From contig JAEDIW010000001.1 of assembly GCA_016296655.1 (NCBI GenBank), positions 1-64,000 of the forward strand: a DNA stretch of 64,000 nucleotides, in the 5' to 3' direction. This document shows positions 34,835-42,744 of this stretch, piece by piece; within the stretch, counting starts at the first letter, position 1, and each line of letters begins with the position of its first letter. The notes beneath the pieces were generated by a model that was given only the letters and a program-made list of their open reading frames with translations, had not been told where the DNA came from and did not search any database. Both the position numbers and the translations under genes were made by a program. The stretch is from Treponema sp. (GTDB lineage Bacteria > Spirochaetota > Spirochaetia > Treponematales > Treponemataceae).

Positions 34835-34861
34835 TACAGCAGGAACTTGAAGCCTGCTGTA
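34835..34861. terminator. Hairpin between convergent alr and folC
   Basis: TACAGCAGG (34835-34843) and CCTGCTGTA (34853-34861) form a perfect 9-bp stem with a 9-nt loop. There is no T-run, so it may be a transcript-end stabiliser or a factor-dependent terminator. Nine nt separate it from the folC stop. Confidence 0.55.
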
Positions 34862-34869
34862 ATTGGAAG

Positions 34870-36291
34870 TTACCATGTCTGATGCATGTTCAGGCTTAAT
34901 TCTTTTTTTATTTCTGCAACCAGATAGAATGAACCTGTTGCAAGCAGTACGGCATCTTCCTTTTCTGCATTTTCCAAAGCTTTACGTATTGCTGTCCTGT
35001 AGTCTTCAATTGCTGTGTATGTTAAGCCTGCAGAGTCAAAAGCCAGTTTTAGAGCGTTAATATCACTGTGTTTTACAGAGCCTGGTTTTGTCAAAATTAT
35101 TTTTTCAAATCGATTTTTTAACAGTTCGGCAATGGCTGTCATGTCTTTGTCTGATGCACAGGCAAAGAGCAGGTGAGCTTTTTTTTGCGGAAAAAGCGTG
35201 TTGAACGTGTTCATAGTAAATTTTATGCTGTTTACTGTGTGAGCGCCATCCAAAATTATTCTGTCAGAAATTGTTTCAAATCTTCCTGGCATAAAGGCTT
35301 TTTCAAGACCAGAAGCGATGATTTCTTCATCCAGCTGCGGCAAGAGAAGTTTTGCGGCACAGGCAGCAATTGCTGCGTTTTCAGCCTGAATTTTTCCAAG
35401 TAGTTGAAGTTCTGCGCAGACAGGTTTTTTGAAAAGTTTTCCTGAAATCTGAGTTTTCATTTTAAAATGCTGAAAAGTAGAGGGTTGATTTTCCTTTAAT
35501 GAGAAAGTTTTACTTGATAAATTTTCTGAAAGTGTATTATTTTTTATACATCTTGATATATATTCTATTGACAATCTGTCTACCAGCTGTTCAATTTTGT
35601 AAAATGGAGCATTTTTTTCCATTGCCTTTTCTTCAAAGATTTTTTCTGCTTCATTTTCCTGTCTTGCAGAAATTACAGGCGTGTTTTCTTTTATGATTCC
35701 GGCTTTTTCTGCTGCAATTTGGGCGAGTGTGCTGCCTAAAAATTGTGTGTGTTCCAGTTCAATTGGCATTAAAATGCAGAGTTCTGGGGTTAGAACGTTA
35801 GTTGCGTCAAGGCGTCCTCCCAGACCTGTTTCAAATACACTGAAATTGTTTTTTGCCTGCCTGAAGCACAGAAATGCATAAATTGTAACCAGTTCAAACC
35901 ATGTAACAGGCCTTTGCCCCGGAAGCTGGTCTGTTTTTGTGGAATTTACGCAGCTTTTTAATTCCTGTGCGGCCTTTTCATAAATTTCTTCGGAAAAGCA
36001 GCTGTGTGCAGTTCCTATTCGTTCAATAAAATCAATGATGTGCGGAGAAGTGTAAAGTCCTGTTTTTGCTCCAGATTCTTCAAGAATTGAACTGAGCATG
36101 GCAGAAACTGACCCCTTGCCCTTGGAACCTGCAATGTGAACTGAAGGACAGAATGTTTCAGGATTTCCAAGTTTTCTGCAGAAAAACTGTACGGTATCTA
36201 GCCAAAAAATATTTTTTTCAGGTTTTTTTTCAAAATTTAAAAAAGAATCTAGCCATTTTTCAAGTTCGGTAACGCATTTATATTGAGACAT
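34870..36291 (-). CDS. folC: Bifunctional folylpolyglutamate/dihydrofolate synthase-type Mur ligase
   Basis: Adds glutamate to (dihydro)folate in an ATP-dependent Mur-ligase-type reaction. The P-loop is 'VHIAGSKGKGSVSAML' (about 46-61). 'YTSPHIIDFIERI' is the folate/omega-loop region, 'FETGLGGRLDATNV' the Mg site, and 'PIELEHTQFLGSTLAQIAAEKAGIIK' contains the conserved HxxxLG and carbamoyl-lysine region. The C-terminal domain has 'ILDGAHTVNSI'. The protein has 473 residues. A TATAAT box 6 nt before the ATG and no ribosome-binding site imply a leaderless start. No other folate genes are adjacent. Confidence 0.9.
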   Translation of the reverse strand: MSQYKCVTELEKWLDSFLNFEKKPEKNIFWLDTVQFFCRKLGNPETFCPSVHIAGSKGKGSVSAMLSSILEESGAKTGLYTSPHIIDFIERIGTAHSCFSEEIYEKAAQELKSCVNSTKTDQLPGQRPVTWFELVTIYAFLCFRQAKNNFSVFETGLGGRLDATNVLTPELCILMPIELEHTQFLGSTLAQIAAEKAGIIKENTPVISARQENEAEKIFEEKAMEKNAPFYKIEQLVDRLSIEYISRCIKNNTLSENLSSKTFSLKENQPSTFQHFKMKTQISGKLFKKPVCAELQLLGKIQAENAAIAACAAKLLLPQLDEEIIASGLEKAFMPGRFETISDRIILDGAHTVNSIKFTMNTFNTLFPQKKAHLLFACASDKDMTAIAELLKNRFEKIILTKPGSVKHSDINALKLAFDSAGLTYTAIEDYRTAIRKALENAEKEDAVLLATGSFYLVAEIKKELSLNMHQTW

Positions 36292-36297
36292 GAGCGA

Positions 36298-36326
36298 ATT
36301 ATAAATTTTTGAGTTTGCAGAGTAAA
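36298..36326 (-). promoter_or_regulatory. folC promoter, leaderless arrangement
   Basis: On the minus strand TTTACT (36326-36321), a 17-nt spacer and a perfect TATAAT (36303-36298), followed after 6 nt by the ATG at 36291. Confidence 0.7.
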
Positions 36327-36349
36327 GCTATTTTAACAGCTATTTTAAA
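36326..36349. repeat. Two-copy 12-bp tandem repeat
   Basis: AGCTATTTTAAC (36326-36337) is followed directly by AGCTATTTTAAA (36338-36349), between the divergent folC and trpS genes. Confidence 0.6.
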
Positions 36350-36517
36350 AACACTTCCTTTGAAAAACATAATTTTCTCATTGTCATGTTTTCCAAAGGT
36401 GTGTTTTATGATATAATCGCGTATCGTGCATTCAGAATGGCACTTGAAAAATTTAAAAATGAGCTCAGTATTTTGAAAAATATTTACTGATTCATCAATT
36501 TGTTTAAGAGGTTTTTT

Positions 36518-37606
36518 ATGTCTAGTGAAATAGATTATTCTTCTAATGGAAGTTATGAAGCTGCTGTAGAGCGTAGCCGTAAAATTGAAGCTGATATTGC
36601 TGTAAATCCCAAAAAATACAGGGTTTTGACAGGGGACAGGCCTACAGGTCGCTTGCATATTGGGCACTATTTCGGTTCTCTTCAGAATCGTGTAAGACTT
36701 GCCGAACTTGGCGTTCCGACAATGATTCTTATTGCTGACTACCAGGTTTTGACAGACCATGATGCTTTTGACAAAATAAGCCAGAATACGAAACAGCTTG
36801 TTATAGATTATCTTGCTGCCGGTATAAATCCTGAAAAACAGGATGTAATTATTTATCCGCACAGTTATGTTCCTGAAGCAAATCAGCTGATGATTCCTTT
36901 TCTTACGCTTGTGTCCAATGCAGAACTTAGCCGGAATCCGACGGTAAAGGAAGAAATTCAATCTGCCGGTTTGACTAATGTAAATGCTGGAATGTATACA
37001 TATCCTGTACACCAGGCTGTAGACATTTTGTTTTGCAAGGGAAATGTTGTTCCTGTTGGAAAAGATCAGCTTCCTCATCTTGAACTTACCCGTACTATTG
37101 CCCGCAGATTTAATGAAAAGTTCTGTCCAAAAAATCCTATTTTCCCAGAACCGCAGGCTTTGTTGAGCAAAACCCCAAGCATTTTGGGACTGGACGGAAG
37201 TCAGAAAATGAGTAAGAGCCGTGGAAATGCAATCATGCTTTCTGCTACGGAAGATGAAACTGCAGCCCTTATAAAAAAGGCAAAAACAGATCAGGACAGA
37301 AATATTACATACGATCCTGTAAATCGTCCTGAAGTTGCAAATCTGCTTATGCTTATTTCCCTTTGTACGAAAGAAGCTCCAGAAGATATTGCTGCAAAAA
37401 TCGGTATGGGAGGCGGCGGAATGTTGAAGAAAATGCTCACCGAAGCTCTGAATGAGCAGCTTCGCCCGCTTCGCCAGGAACGTCAGCGTCTTGAAGCAGA
37501 CCCTGCATACATAAAATCAGTTCTTGAAAAAGGTGCTGGAAAAGCACGTGAAATTGCGATTCAGACCTTGGATGAAGTTCGTTCTGTAATGAATATGGTC
37601 ATTTAG
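36518..37606 (+). CDS. trpS: Tryptophanyl-tRNA synthetase
   Basis: A class I synthetase charging tRNA-Trp. The HIGH motif is in 'RPTGRLHIGHYFGSL' (near 40-54) and KMSKS is perfect (230-234). I start at ATG 36518 (MSSEID), which has an AAGAGG site; the frame is open to an earlier ATG at 36500 that lacks one. The 362 residues include a short N-terminal extension of about 35 residues before the Rossmann fold. A likely TATAAT box at 36412-36417 would give a leader of about 90 nt. It ends at a strong terminator. Confidence 0.94.
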   Translation: MSSEIDYSSNGSYEAAVERSRKIEADIAVNPKKYRVLTGDRPTGRLHIGHYFGSLQNRVRLAELGVPTMILIADYQVLTDHDAFDKISQNTKQLVIDYLAAGINPEKQDVIIYPHSYVPEANQLMIPFLTLVSNAELSRNPTVKEEIQSAGLTNVNAGMYTYPVHQAVDILFCKGNVVPVGKDQLPHLELTRTIARRFNEKFCPKNPIFPEPQALLSKTPSILGLDGSQKMSKSRGNAIMLSATEDETAALIKKAKTDQDRNITYDPVNRPEVANLLMLISLCTKEAPEDIAAKIGMGGGGMLKKMLTEALNEQLRPLRQERQRLEADPAYIKSVLEKGAGKAREIAIQTLDEVRSVMNMVI

Positions 37607-37666
37607 TTCTGTAAATTACGATGTGAAAAAGCTTTAAGAATTTTTGATTCGTTTTAATGACTTTTT

Positions 37667-37706
37667 ATACAGCCTTGCCGAAATTCGATAAGGCTGTATT
37701 TTTTTT
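37667..37706 (+). terminator. Terminator of trpS
   Basis: ATACAGCCTT (37667-37676) pairs with AAGGCTGTAT (37690-37699), a perfect 10-bp stem with a 13-nt loop, followed by a run of eight T. It lies between convergent trpS and the CCA-adding enzyme gene. Confidence 0.9.
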
Positions 37707-37736
37707 GCATGATTTTAAGCATCTGCTTTTCTATGC

Positions 37737-39152
37737 TTATTTTGTATAAAACTTTTTGTATAGGTTCAATGCAATTTCAGTAAGTTTTTCTTTTGTGTTC
37801 TGTTCAGGATCTTCCATTACTGCTTCCAAAAGTTGTGTCAGGATTTTTCCCATTGTTTTTCCTGCAGGAATTCCACTGGTCATTAAATCATTCCCGTTTA
37901 CGGCTAAATCTTTTATGCTTAAAGCCGTACTTTTTTTCAGAACTTTTTCAATTCGTTTTTTTAGTTCACAAAGATTTTTTCCAGTTTCGCTGTCATGAAG
38001 CCTGACTGGTACGTTGTGCATCCCATAAACATCTGCAACCCTTAAGGCAAATAGCTGGTCCAGATTTTCTAGCTGAACTCTTGCAATGAATCGCCTGACA
38101 GCTGCATCTGTCCATGAACTTTCATAAAAAAACATGTGCTGTTTAACAAGATGACACACGGAATTTACTATATTGTTCGGAAATTTAAGCCTTGTAAGGA
38201 TTTTTCCTGCAATCTCTGCAGAAAGGGTTTCATGATTATAAAAAGTTATTATTTCTCCATCGGAAGTCTGTTCTGTTCTTTTTGCAGCAGGTTTTCCTAT
38301 GTCGTGCAGAAGTGCGGCAAGTCTTACAGTTAAATCTTCTTTTGGGGCTCCGTCTGCTGCGTAGACAAGGTGGTCAAATACATCAAATTCATGGAAACCT
38401 CTTTTATCTGACTGAATTACATTTCTGCAGTTTTGTAGTTCTGGCAGAAATTGGCTCAGCATGTGCGTTTTTTCCATTAATTTAAAACCCTCTGACGGTT
38501 TGTCGGCTTTCAGCATTTTTATAAGTTCATCGCGAAATCTTTCTATGGAAATTCCTGAAGTTTTTTGCATTACAGACGGGTTGGAAATTGCTTCCAGGGT
38601 ATTTTTTTCAATTTCAAAGCCAAGTTGTGCAGAGAATCTGATTGCCCGAACTGGTCTTAGGCCGTCTTCTGTAAATCTGTCTATGGCATTTCCAACTGTT
38701 CTTATGATTTTGTTTTTTATGTCCGTGCAGCCGTCAAAAGGATCTTTTATACAACCTGTTGCAAGGTTTGCAGCAATTGCGTTCATTGTAAAATCTCGTC
38801 TTGACAAATCTTCATCAATATTTTTGCTATATTCAACTTTGTCTGGATGTCGTCCGTCTGAATAGTCTGATTCTGTCCTGTAAGTTGTAACTTCAATTTG
38901 CCTGTTCATAAAAAGAACAGTAACCGTTCCATGTGCAATGCCTGTTGGAATAACCCTATGAAAAATCGACATTACCTGTTCTGGCGTAGCATTCGTTGCC
39001 AAATCCCAGTCAGTTTCTTCTTTTTGAAGAATCATGTCCCGGACAGCACCTCCGACAAGGTATGCTTCAAATCCGGCTTTTTCAAAAAGTTCATTCATTT
39101 TCTTTAATTCGTGGGGAATTTTTATCTGATTTGTGATAGAATTTATATTCAT
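37737..39152 (-). CDS. cca: CCA-adding tRNA nucleotidyltransferase with HD domain
   Basis: A class II nucleotidyltransferase that builds or repairs the tRNA 3' CCA end. Both tRNA genes in this window lack an encoded CCA, so the enzyme is needed. The catalytic head shows 'YLVGGAVRDMIL' and DWD in 'EETDWDLATNA'. 'RRDFTMNAIA' and 'DGLRPVRAIRFSAQLGF' follow. An HD phosphohydrolase domain ('LAALLHDIGKP', near 284-294) sits in the middle to C-terminal part. The 471 residues match HD-containing CCA/poly(A) polymerase-like enzymes. Since a second such gene cannot be excluded in the genome, poly(A) polymerase activity is an alternative. The gene is divergent from the TPK gene by 40 nt. Confidence 0.88.
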   Translation of the reverse strand: MNINSITNQIKIPHELKKMNELFEKAGFEAYLVGGAVRDMILQKEETDWDLATNATPEQVMSIFHRVIPTGIAHGTVTVLFMNRQIEVTTYRTESDYSDGRHPDKVEYSKNIDEDLSRRDFTMNAIAANLATGCIKDPFDGCTDIKNKIIRTVGNAIDRFTEDGLRPVRAIRFSAQLGFEIEKNTLEAISNPSVMQKTSGISIERFRDELIKMLKADKPSEGFKLMEKTHMLSQFLPELQNCRNVIQSDKRGFHEFDVFDHLVYAADGAPKEDLTVRLAALLHDIGKPAAKRTEQTSDGEIITFYNHETLSAEIAGKILTRLKFPNNIVNSVCHLVKQHMFFYESSWTDAAVRRFIARVQLENLDQLFALRVADVYGMHNVPVRLHDSETGKNLCELKKRIEKVLKKSTALSIKDLAVNGNDLMTSGIPAGKTMGKILTQLLEAVMEDPEQNTKEKLTEIALNLYKKFYTK

Positions 39153-39192
39153 AACTTTAACTGATTATACTGAAAATGGAAGTTTATAGTCT

Positions 39193-39963
39193 ATGCATGT
39201 TGTAGTTTTTACAGGCGGTGATTTTCCTGTGCCAGAGCATACTCAATTGTTTTGGAAGAATGTTTCTGCTCCAGATTTTGTTATTGCAGCTGATTCTGGA
39301 TTTGATGCAGCACTGGTTTACAGTAAATATTTTGCAGGAGATTATGATTTTACACCAGATTTGATTTCAGGTGATATGGACAGCCTGAAAAATTTTGAGG
39401 CGAAACTTTCATCTTTTTCAGAAGAAAAAATACTCAGGCATAATCCTTATAAGGATTTTACAGATACAGAACTTGCTCTTGATTTCGTTTATAAAAGATT
39501 TTCATCTGCAGGGCATGATGCACACTCTGAAGATAGATTTGCTGTTTCTACTGAAAAGGACGGTCTTTTTGTAACTTTAGTAGGAGGGGCTGGCGGCAGA
39601 ATAGATCATCTTTTGGGTATTTTTGATATTTTTTCTATGGATATAAGACCGTCTGCATGGATTTGCATGGAGCAGGTTTTATGGTTTGCCCCGGAAAAAT
39701 CTTTGTTTGAAATATCAGGGTTGAAATCTGATGATGTTATTGCTGTTTCAAGATTAAATGGCAGCAGAACTGACGGCAGAATTGTCTCTCAGGGACTTGA
39801 ATGGGACAGTCCGTGTTTCAGAAAGCAGGGGATGCCAAGTATAAGCAACCGTATCAGCAAAAAAGCATTTGTAGAAAAAAAAGCTGTAAAAATTTCAGTT
39901 GAAGAAGGTTGTTTTGTTATTATTTTGCCAGTAACGGCTGTTGTAAAACGGACTCTTCCATAG
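39193..39963 (+). CDS. Thiamine pyrophosphokinase
   Basis: Transfers pyrophosphate from ATP to thiamine to give the cofactor TPP. The family signatures are 'FVIAADSGFDAAL' (near 30-42), 'DLISGDMDSL' (about 55-65), 'KDFTDTELALDF' and 'LVGGAGGRIDHLLG'. The 256 residues are a little longer than usual because of a loop around 108-125 ('GHDAHSEDRFAVSTEKD'). No TPP riboswitch is seen upstream, where only 40 nt separate it from the divergent CCA gene. Ribosome-binding site is poor. Confidence 0.88.
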   Translation: MHVVVFTGGDFPVPEHTQLFWKNVSAPDFVIAADSGFDAALVYSKYFAGDYDFTPDLISGDMDSLKNFEAKLSSFSEEKILRHNPYKDFTDTELALDFVYKRFSSAGHDAHSEDRFAVSTEKDGLFVTLVGGAGGRIDHLLGIFDIFSMDIRPSAWICMEQVLWFAPEKSLFEISGLKSDDVIAVSRLNGSRTDGRIVSQGLEWDSPCFRKQGMPSISNRISKKAFVEKKAVKISVEEGCFVIILPVTAVVKRTLP

Positions 39964-40032
39964 AAAATTATATGAAAAACAGGGGGTTGTCCAAAAACTA
40001 AAATTTATAGTGGAATTTCCTTTTTTTGTTTC

Positions 40033-40392
40033 CTAAAATCCGCTTGCAATTGTCTGTATAAGAAAGATTCCTGCTGCGGCACTTATTGCAACTAAGGAAA
40101 TTATGAACATGGCTACTATATGTATGATATAAAGAATTTTGTGTTCTTTTCTGAAAAAAAGATAGAAAAAACTTTCCACGAGCAGGCATATAGCAAAAAA
40201 AGCAAGGCATAGCGAAATTACTGTTGAAACAAAAAGAATTTCTTTCTGGCTTGAATCAAGAAAGTGCTGGTAATTTCCAGATATGTAGAGCAATGTAACT
40301 GCAATTTTCAGCAGCAGGAAAAAAAGTACACATCTGCGTGTAAGGCGGAAAAGAATTGGAAAATGTTCAGGAATGTTTTCATCATTTGCCAT
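40033..40392 (-). CDS. Small membrane protein, function unknown
   Basis: A 119-residue protein with three or so hydrophobic helices (about 20-38, 52-74, 88-114) and a soluble N-terminus (MANDENIPEHFPIL). No family is recognised. A short AAGG lies upstream of the ATG. It is flanked by convergent and divergent genes and is probably monocistronic. Confidence 0.6.
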   Translation of the reverse strand: MANDENIPEHFPILFRLTRRCVLFFLLLKIAVTLLYISGNYQHFLDSSQKEILFVSTVISLCLAFFAICLLVESFFYLFFRKEHKILYIIHIVAMFIISLVAISAAAGIFLIQTIASGF

Positions 40393-40661
40393 ATAAACCT
40401 TGCGGATAAGCCGTTTTTAATTGTATACTGTAAAGCGGTGTATGATAAAAAGCAAGAGCCTGAAATCTGTTTTTAGGTGCAGTTTTTTAGCTTTTGCTGT
40501 GTTAAATGCGTTTTGCTGACATTAAAAAGGATTTTGAACCAGGCAGACGTACTTTTCTGCTATTTTTTATATTTTGCGGAAAACTGAAAATTTCTTGCTC
40601 TGCCAGTTTGAAGCTGTTGTCTGATGTATTTGACTTACTGAAAATTTGGAGAACGTTATAG

Positions 40662-41495
40662 ATGAAAACTTTTGGAAGAATACTTGCAGTTTTGATTTTA
40701 TTTGCAGCAGGCGGATTTGTTTTTTATCTTGGATGGATACAATTCAGGATTGCTCCTGACAGTTGCGGAGTTTTGGTTTCAAAGACCAGCGGCATACAGG
40801 AAAAACCTGTAGAACCAGGGAATTTTGCATGGCGCTGGGAGCCTGTGCTTCCTACAAACGCAGAGTTAAGGATTTTTTCACTTTCACCCTATGCTGTTTC
40901 AAAAAATGTTTGTGGTCAGTTGCCGTCAGCATCTTTTTATAGTCTTCAACTTAAAAATACTCCTGATTTTTCCTATTCTTTTGATTTTGATATTGTGCTT
41001 CGTTATACACCAGAAGGAATTGTTTCATCAGTAAAGAAATATAATGCAAAGACGCAGAAAGAACTTGAAGAAAAACTTGATAAAATTGCTTCTGATTTTG
41101 CATTTATTGCAGCTCAGGCTGTTATTTCTGGTGCTCAGACAGATTCTGATTTTTCAACTTTGAGTGCCAGAGTTATGGATTTTAGTTCAATTCTTGCAGA
41201 TTCCGCATCTTCAAATGAAATTGAAATTTTGGATTTCAAATTAAAATCAGTATCGCTGCCAGATATGAAATTGTATGAATTTGCAAAAAAAGCATTTGCA
41301 GATTACAGCTCTCAAGTTAATCAGGCTCTTGCTGCTCAAGCTGCAAAAGATGCTGCTGAGATTGCAAACGATAACCGTAATATTCAGCGGCTTGAAAAAA
41401 TGGGAGAATTATTAAAAAAATATCCGGAACTTGTTGAAATTATAAAAACAGGTACTTCGCTTGAAACTCTTCAGAGTCTTCAGGCTTTGCAATAA
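40662..41495 (+). CDS. Membrane-anchored SPFH/band 7-like protein
   Basis: A 277-residue protein with one N-terminal transmembrane helix (about 7-28) and an extracytoplasmic domain. The segment 'RIAPDSCGVLVSKTSGIQEKPVEPGNFAWRWEPVLPTNAEL' follows the SPFH pattern, with its 'Vxxg..G.....PG.....P' spacing and a strand-rich N-terminal half. After it come long charged Ala/Lys/Glu helices (about 145-260), 'QALAAQAAKDAAEIANDNRN', typical of stomatin/flotillin coiled coils. The assignment is moderate. Its role may be in membrane organisation or protease control. A GGAGAACG site precedes the ATG. Chorismate mutase follows 22 nt later, probably co-transcribed. Confidence 0.65.
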   Translation: MKTFGRILAVLILFAAGGFVFYLGWIQFRIAPDSCGVLVSKTSGIQEKPVEPGNFAWRWEPVLPTNAELRIFSLSPYAVSKNVCGQLPSASFYSLQLKNTPDFSYSFDFDIVLRYTPEGIVSSVKKYNAKTQKELEEKLDKIASDFAFIAAQAVISGAQTDSDFSTLSARVMDFSSILADSASSNEIEILDFKLKSVSLPDMKLYEFAKKAFADYSSQVNQALAAQAAKDAAEIANDNRNIQRLEKMGELLKKYPELVEIIKTGTSLETLQSLQALQ

Positions 41496-41517
41496 AATAA
41501 ATTTTAGGTTGGAATTT

Positions 41518-41904
41518 ATGAGTTCAAAAAGACTTTATGGAATCCGAGGTGCTGTAAGCGTTGAAAATACCGAAGAATCCATAACGAAAAATGTAGAAGA
41601 AATGTGCAGGCTTATTTTCCATGAAAATAAAATTTCTTCGGACGATCTTGTTTCTATTTTTTTTACTATGACAGATGATTTGAATGCGTTGAATGCCTGT
41701 ACTGCGTTACGACGTGGAAATTGTGGAATTGATGTTTCAAAATGTGCTTTGTTTGCAGCAAAAGAACCTCAGATGTTGAATTCTTTACCAATGATGGTAA
41801 GAGTTCTTGTTACGGCCTACATGGAAGATGGTTCGACGGTTAAGCCCGTATATCTTGGTGAGGCTGCAAAGTTGCGTCCTGATTTTGCTTCACAACAAAA
41901 ATAA
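41518..41904 (+). CDS. aroH: Chorismate mutase, AroH type
   Basis: Monofunctional chorismate mutase rearranging chorismate to prephenate for Phe/Tyr synthesis. It follows the Bacillus AroH fold with 'RLYGIRGAVSVENTEESI' at the N-terminus (Arg in GIRGA), 'TMTDDLNALNACTALR', a catalytic Glu in 'AAKEPQM', and Arg in 'MVRVLVTAYM'. Tyr appears in 'KPVYLGEAAKLRPD'. I start at ATG 41518 (MSSKRL), giving 128 residues; the frame extends upstream only into the end of the SPFH-like gene. No other aromatic-pathway genes are adjacent. Confidence 0.9.
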   Translation: MSSKRLYGIRGAVSVENTEESITKNVEEMCRLIFHENKISSDDLVSIFFTMTDDLNALNACTALRRGNCGIDVSKCALFAAKEPQMLNSLPMMVRVLVTAYMEDGSTVKPVYLGEAAKLRPDFASQQK

Positions 41905-41924
41905 AAAAATAACCTGTAAAAACG

Positions 41925-41953
41925 TTGTATTTTCTTACTAAAGAAAATATAAT
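41925..41953 (+). promoter_or_regulatory. Promoter of the NifU-like/GGGtGRT operon
   Basis: TTGTAT (41925-41930), a 17-nt spacer and a perfect TATAAT (41948-41953). The predicted leader is about 60 nt and ends with an AAGGAGA ribosome-binding site. Confidence 0.7.
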
Positions 41954-42019
41954 TAGTGAGTTGAAATTCTCGTTTTGAGATTCATGTTTGAATAAGAAAT
42001 TTTTTTTAAGGAGAAATCC

Positions 42020-42721
42020 ATGACCTACACAGCAGAAGTAGAACATATGTGTCCTTTGGCTAAAGGCGCATATCATGGACCTGCCCCAATTCCAGAAGAA
42101 GGCGAATGGGTTAAGGTTAAAAAGATTGAAGATGTTTCAGGCTTTACACACGGAATCGGTTGGTGTGCACCACAGCAGGGTGCCTGCAAGCTTTCTTTGA
42201 ACGTTAAAAACGGTATCATTGAAGAAGCTTTGGTTGAAACTATCGGTTGTTCTGGTATGACACACTCAGCTGCAATGGCTTCAGAAATCCTTATCGGAAA
42301 AACTCTTCTTGAAGCTTTGAACACTGACCTTGTTTGCGACGCCATCAACACAGCAATGCGTGAACTTTTCATGCAGATTGTTTACGGTCGTACTCAGTCG
42401 GCATATTCTAAAGACGGACTTAAAGTTGGCGCTTCTCTTGAAGATCTTGGCAAGAACCTCCGCTCTCAGGTTGGAACTATGTTTGCAACACGCAAAACAG
42501 GTCCACGCTATCTTGAAATGACAGAAGGTTATGTAGAAACTATGGCTGTTGATAAAGATAATCAGGTTATCGGTTATAACTGTATCAACTTCGGAAAATT
42601 GATGGATGCTCTTAAGGCTGGAAAACCAGCTGCTGAAGCTATCGAAGGTGCACGTACACATTATGGCCGTGTAACTGAAGATCAGGGTATGGTAAAACTT
42701 ATCGACCCTCGCAAGAACTAA
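42020..42721 (+). CDS. NifU-like iron-sulfur scaffold-type protein paired with GGGtGRT
   Basis: A 233-residue protein resembling the NifU/IscU N-terminal fold. It has Cys49 and Cys56 in 'GWCAPQQGACKL', Cys77 in 'IGCSGMTHSAAMAS' and Cys106, plus Cys11 near the N-terminus and Cys194. The 'GCSGMTHSAAMASEILIGKTL' region parallels the IscU 'GCxxSxASxS' block. In addition, an insertion of about 90 residues (120-215) is not found in classical IscU. It has an AAGGAGA site. Codon choice is shifted to AAC, GAC, TTC and CGC relative to neighbours, a sign of heavy expression. The GGGtGRT gene follows after 23 nt. Fe-S cluster handling is likely but not proved. Confidence 0.82.
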   Translation: MTYTAEVEHMCPLAKGAYHGPAPIPEEGEWVKVKKIEDVSGFTHGIGWCAPQQGACKLSLNVKNGIIEEALVETIGCSGMTHSAAMASEILIGKTLLEALNTDLVCDAINTAMRELFMQIVYGRTQSAYSKDGLKVGASLEDLGKNLRSQVGTMFATRKTGPRYLEMTEGYVETMAVDKDNQVIGYNCINFGKLMDALKAGKPAAEAIEGARTHYGRVTEDQGMVKLIDPRKN

Positions 42722-42744
42722 GTGTAGGAACGGAGGAAGAATAT

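Noticed and set aside
36412..36517. T-box or other aminoacyl-tRNA-sensing leader before trpS
   Set aside because: The leader is only about 90 nt and lacks a T-box core sequence and an antiterminator/terminator pair.
39153..39192. Search for a TPP riboswitch at the thiamine pyrophosphokinase gene
   Set aside because: Only 40 nt separate it from the divergent gene, and no THI-box sequence is present.
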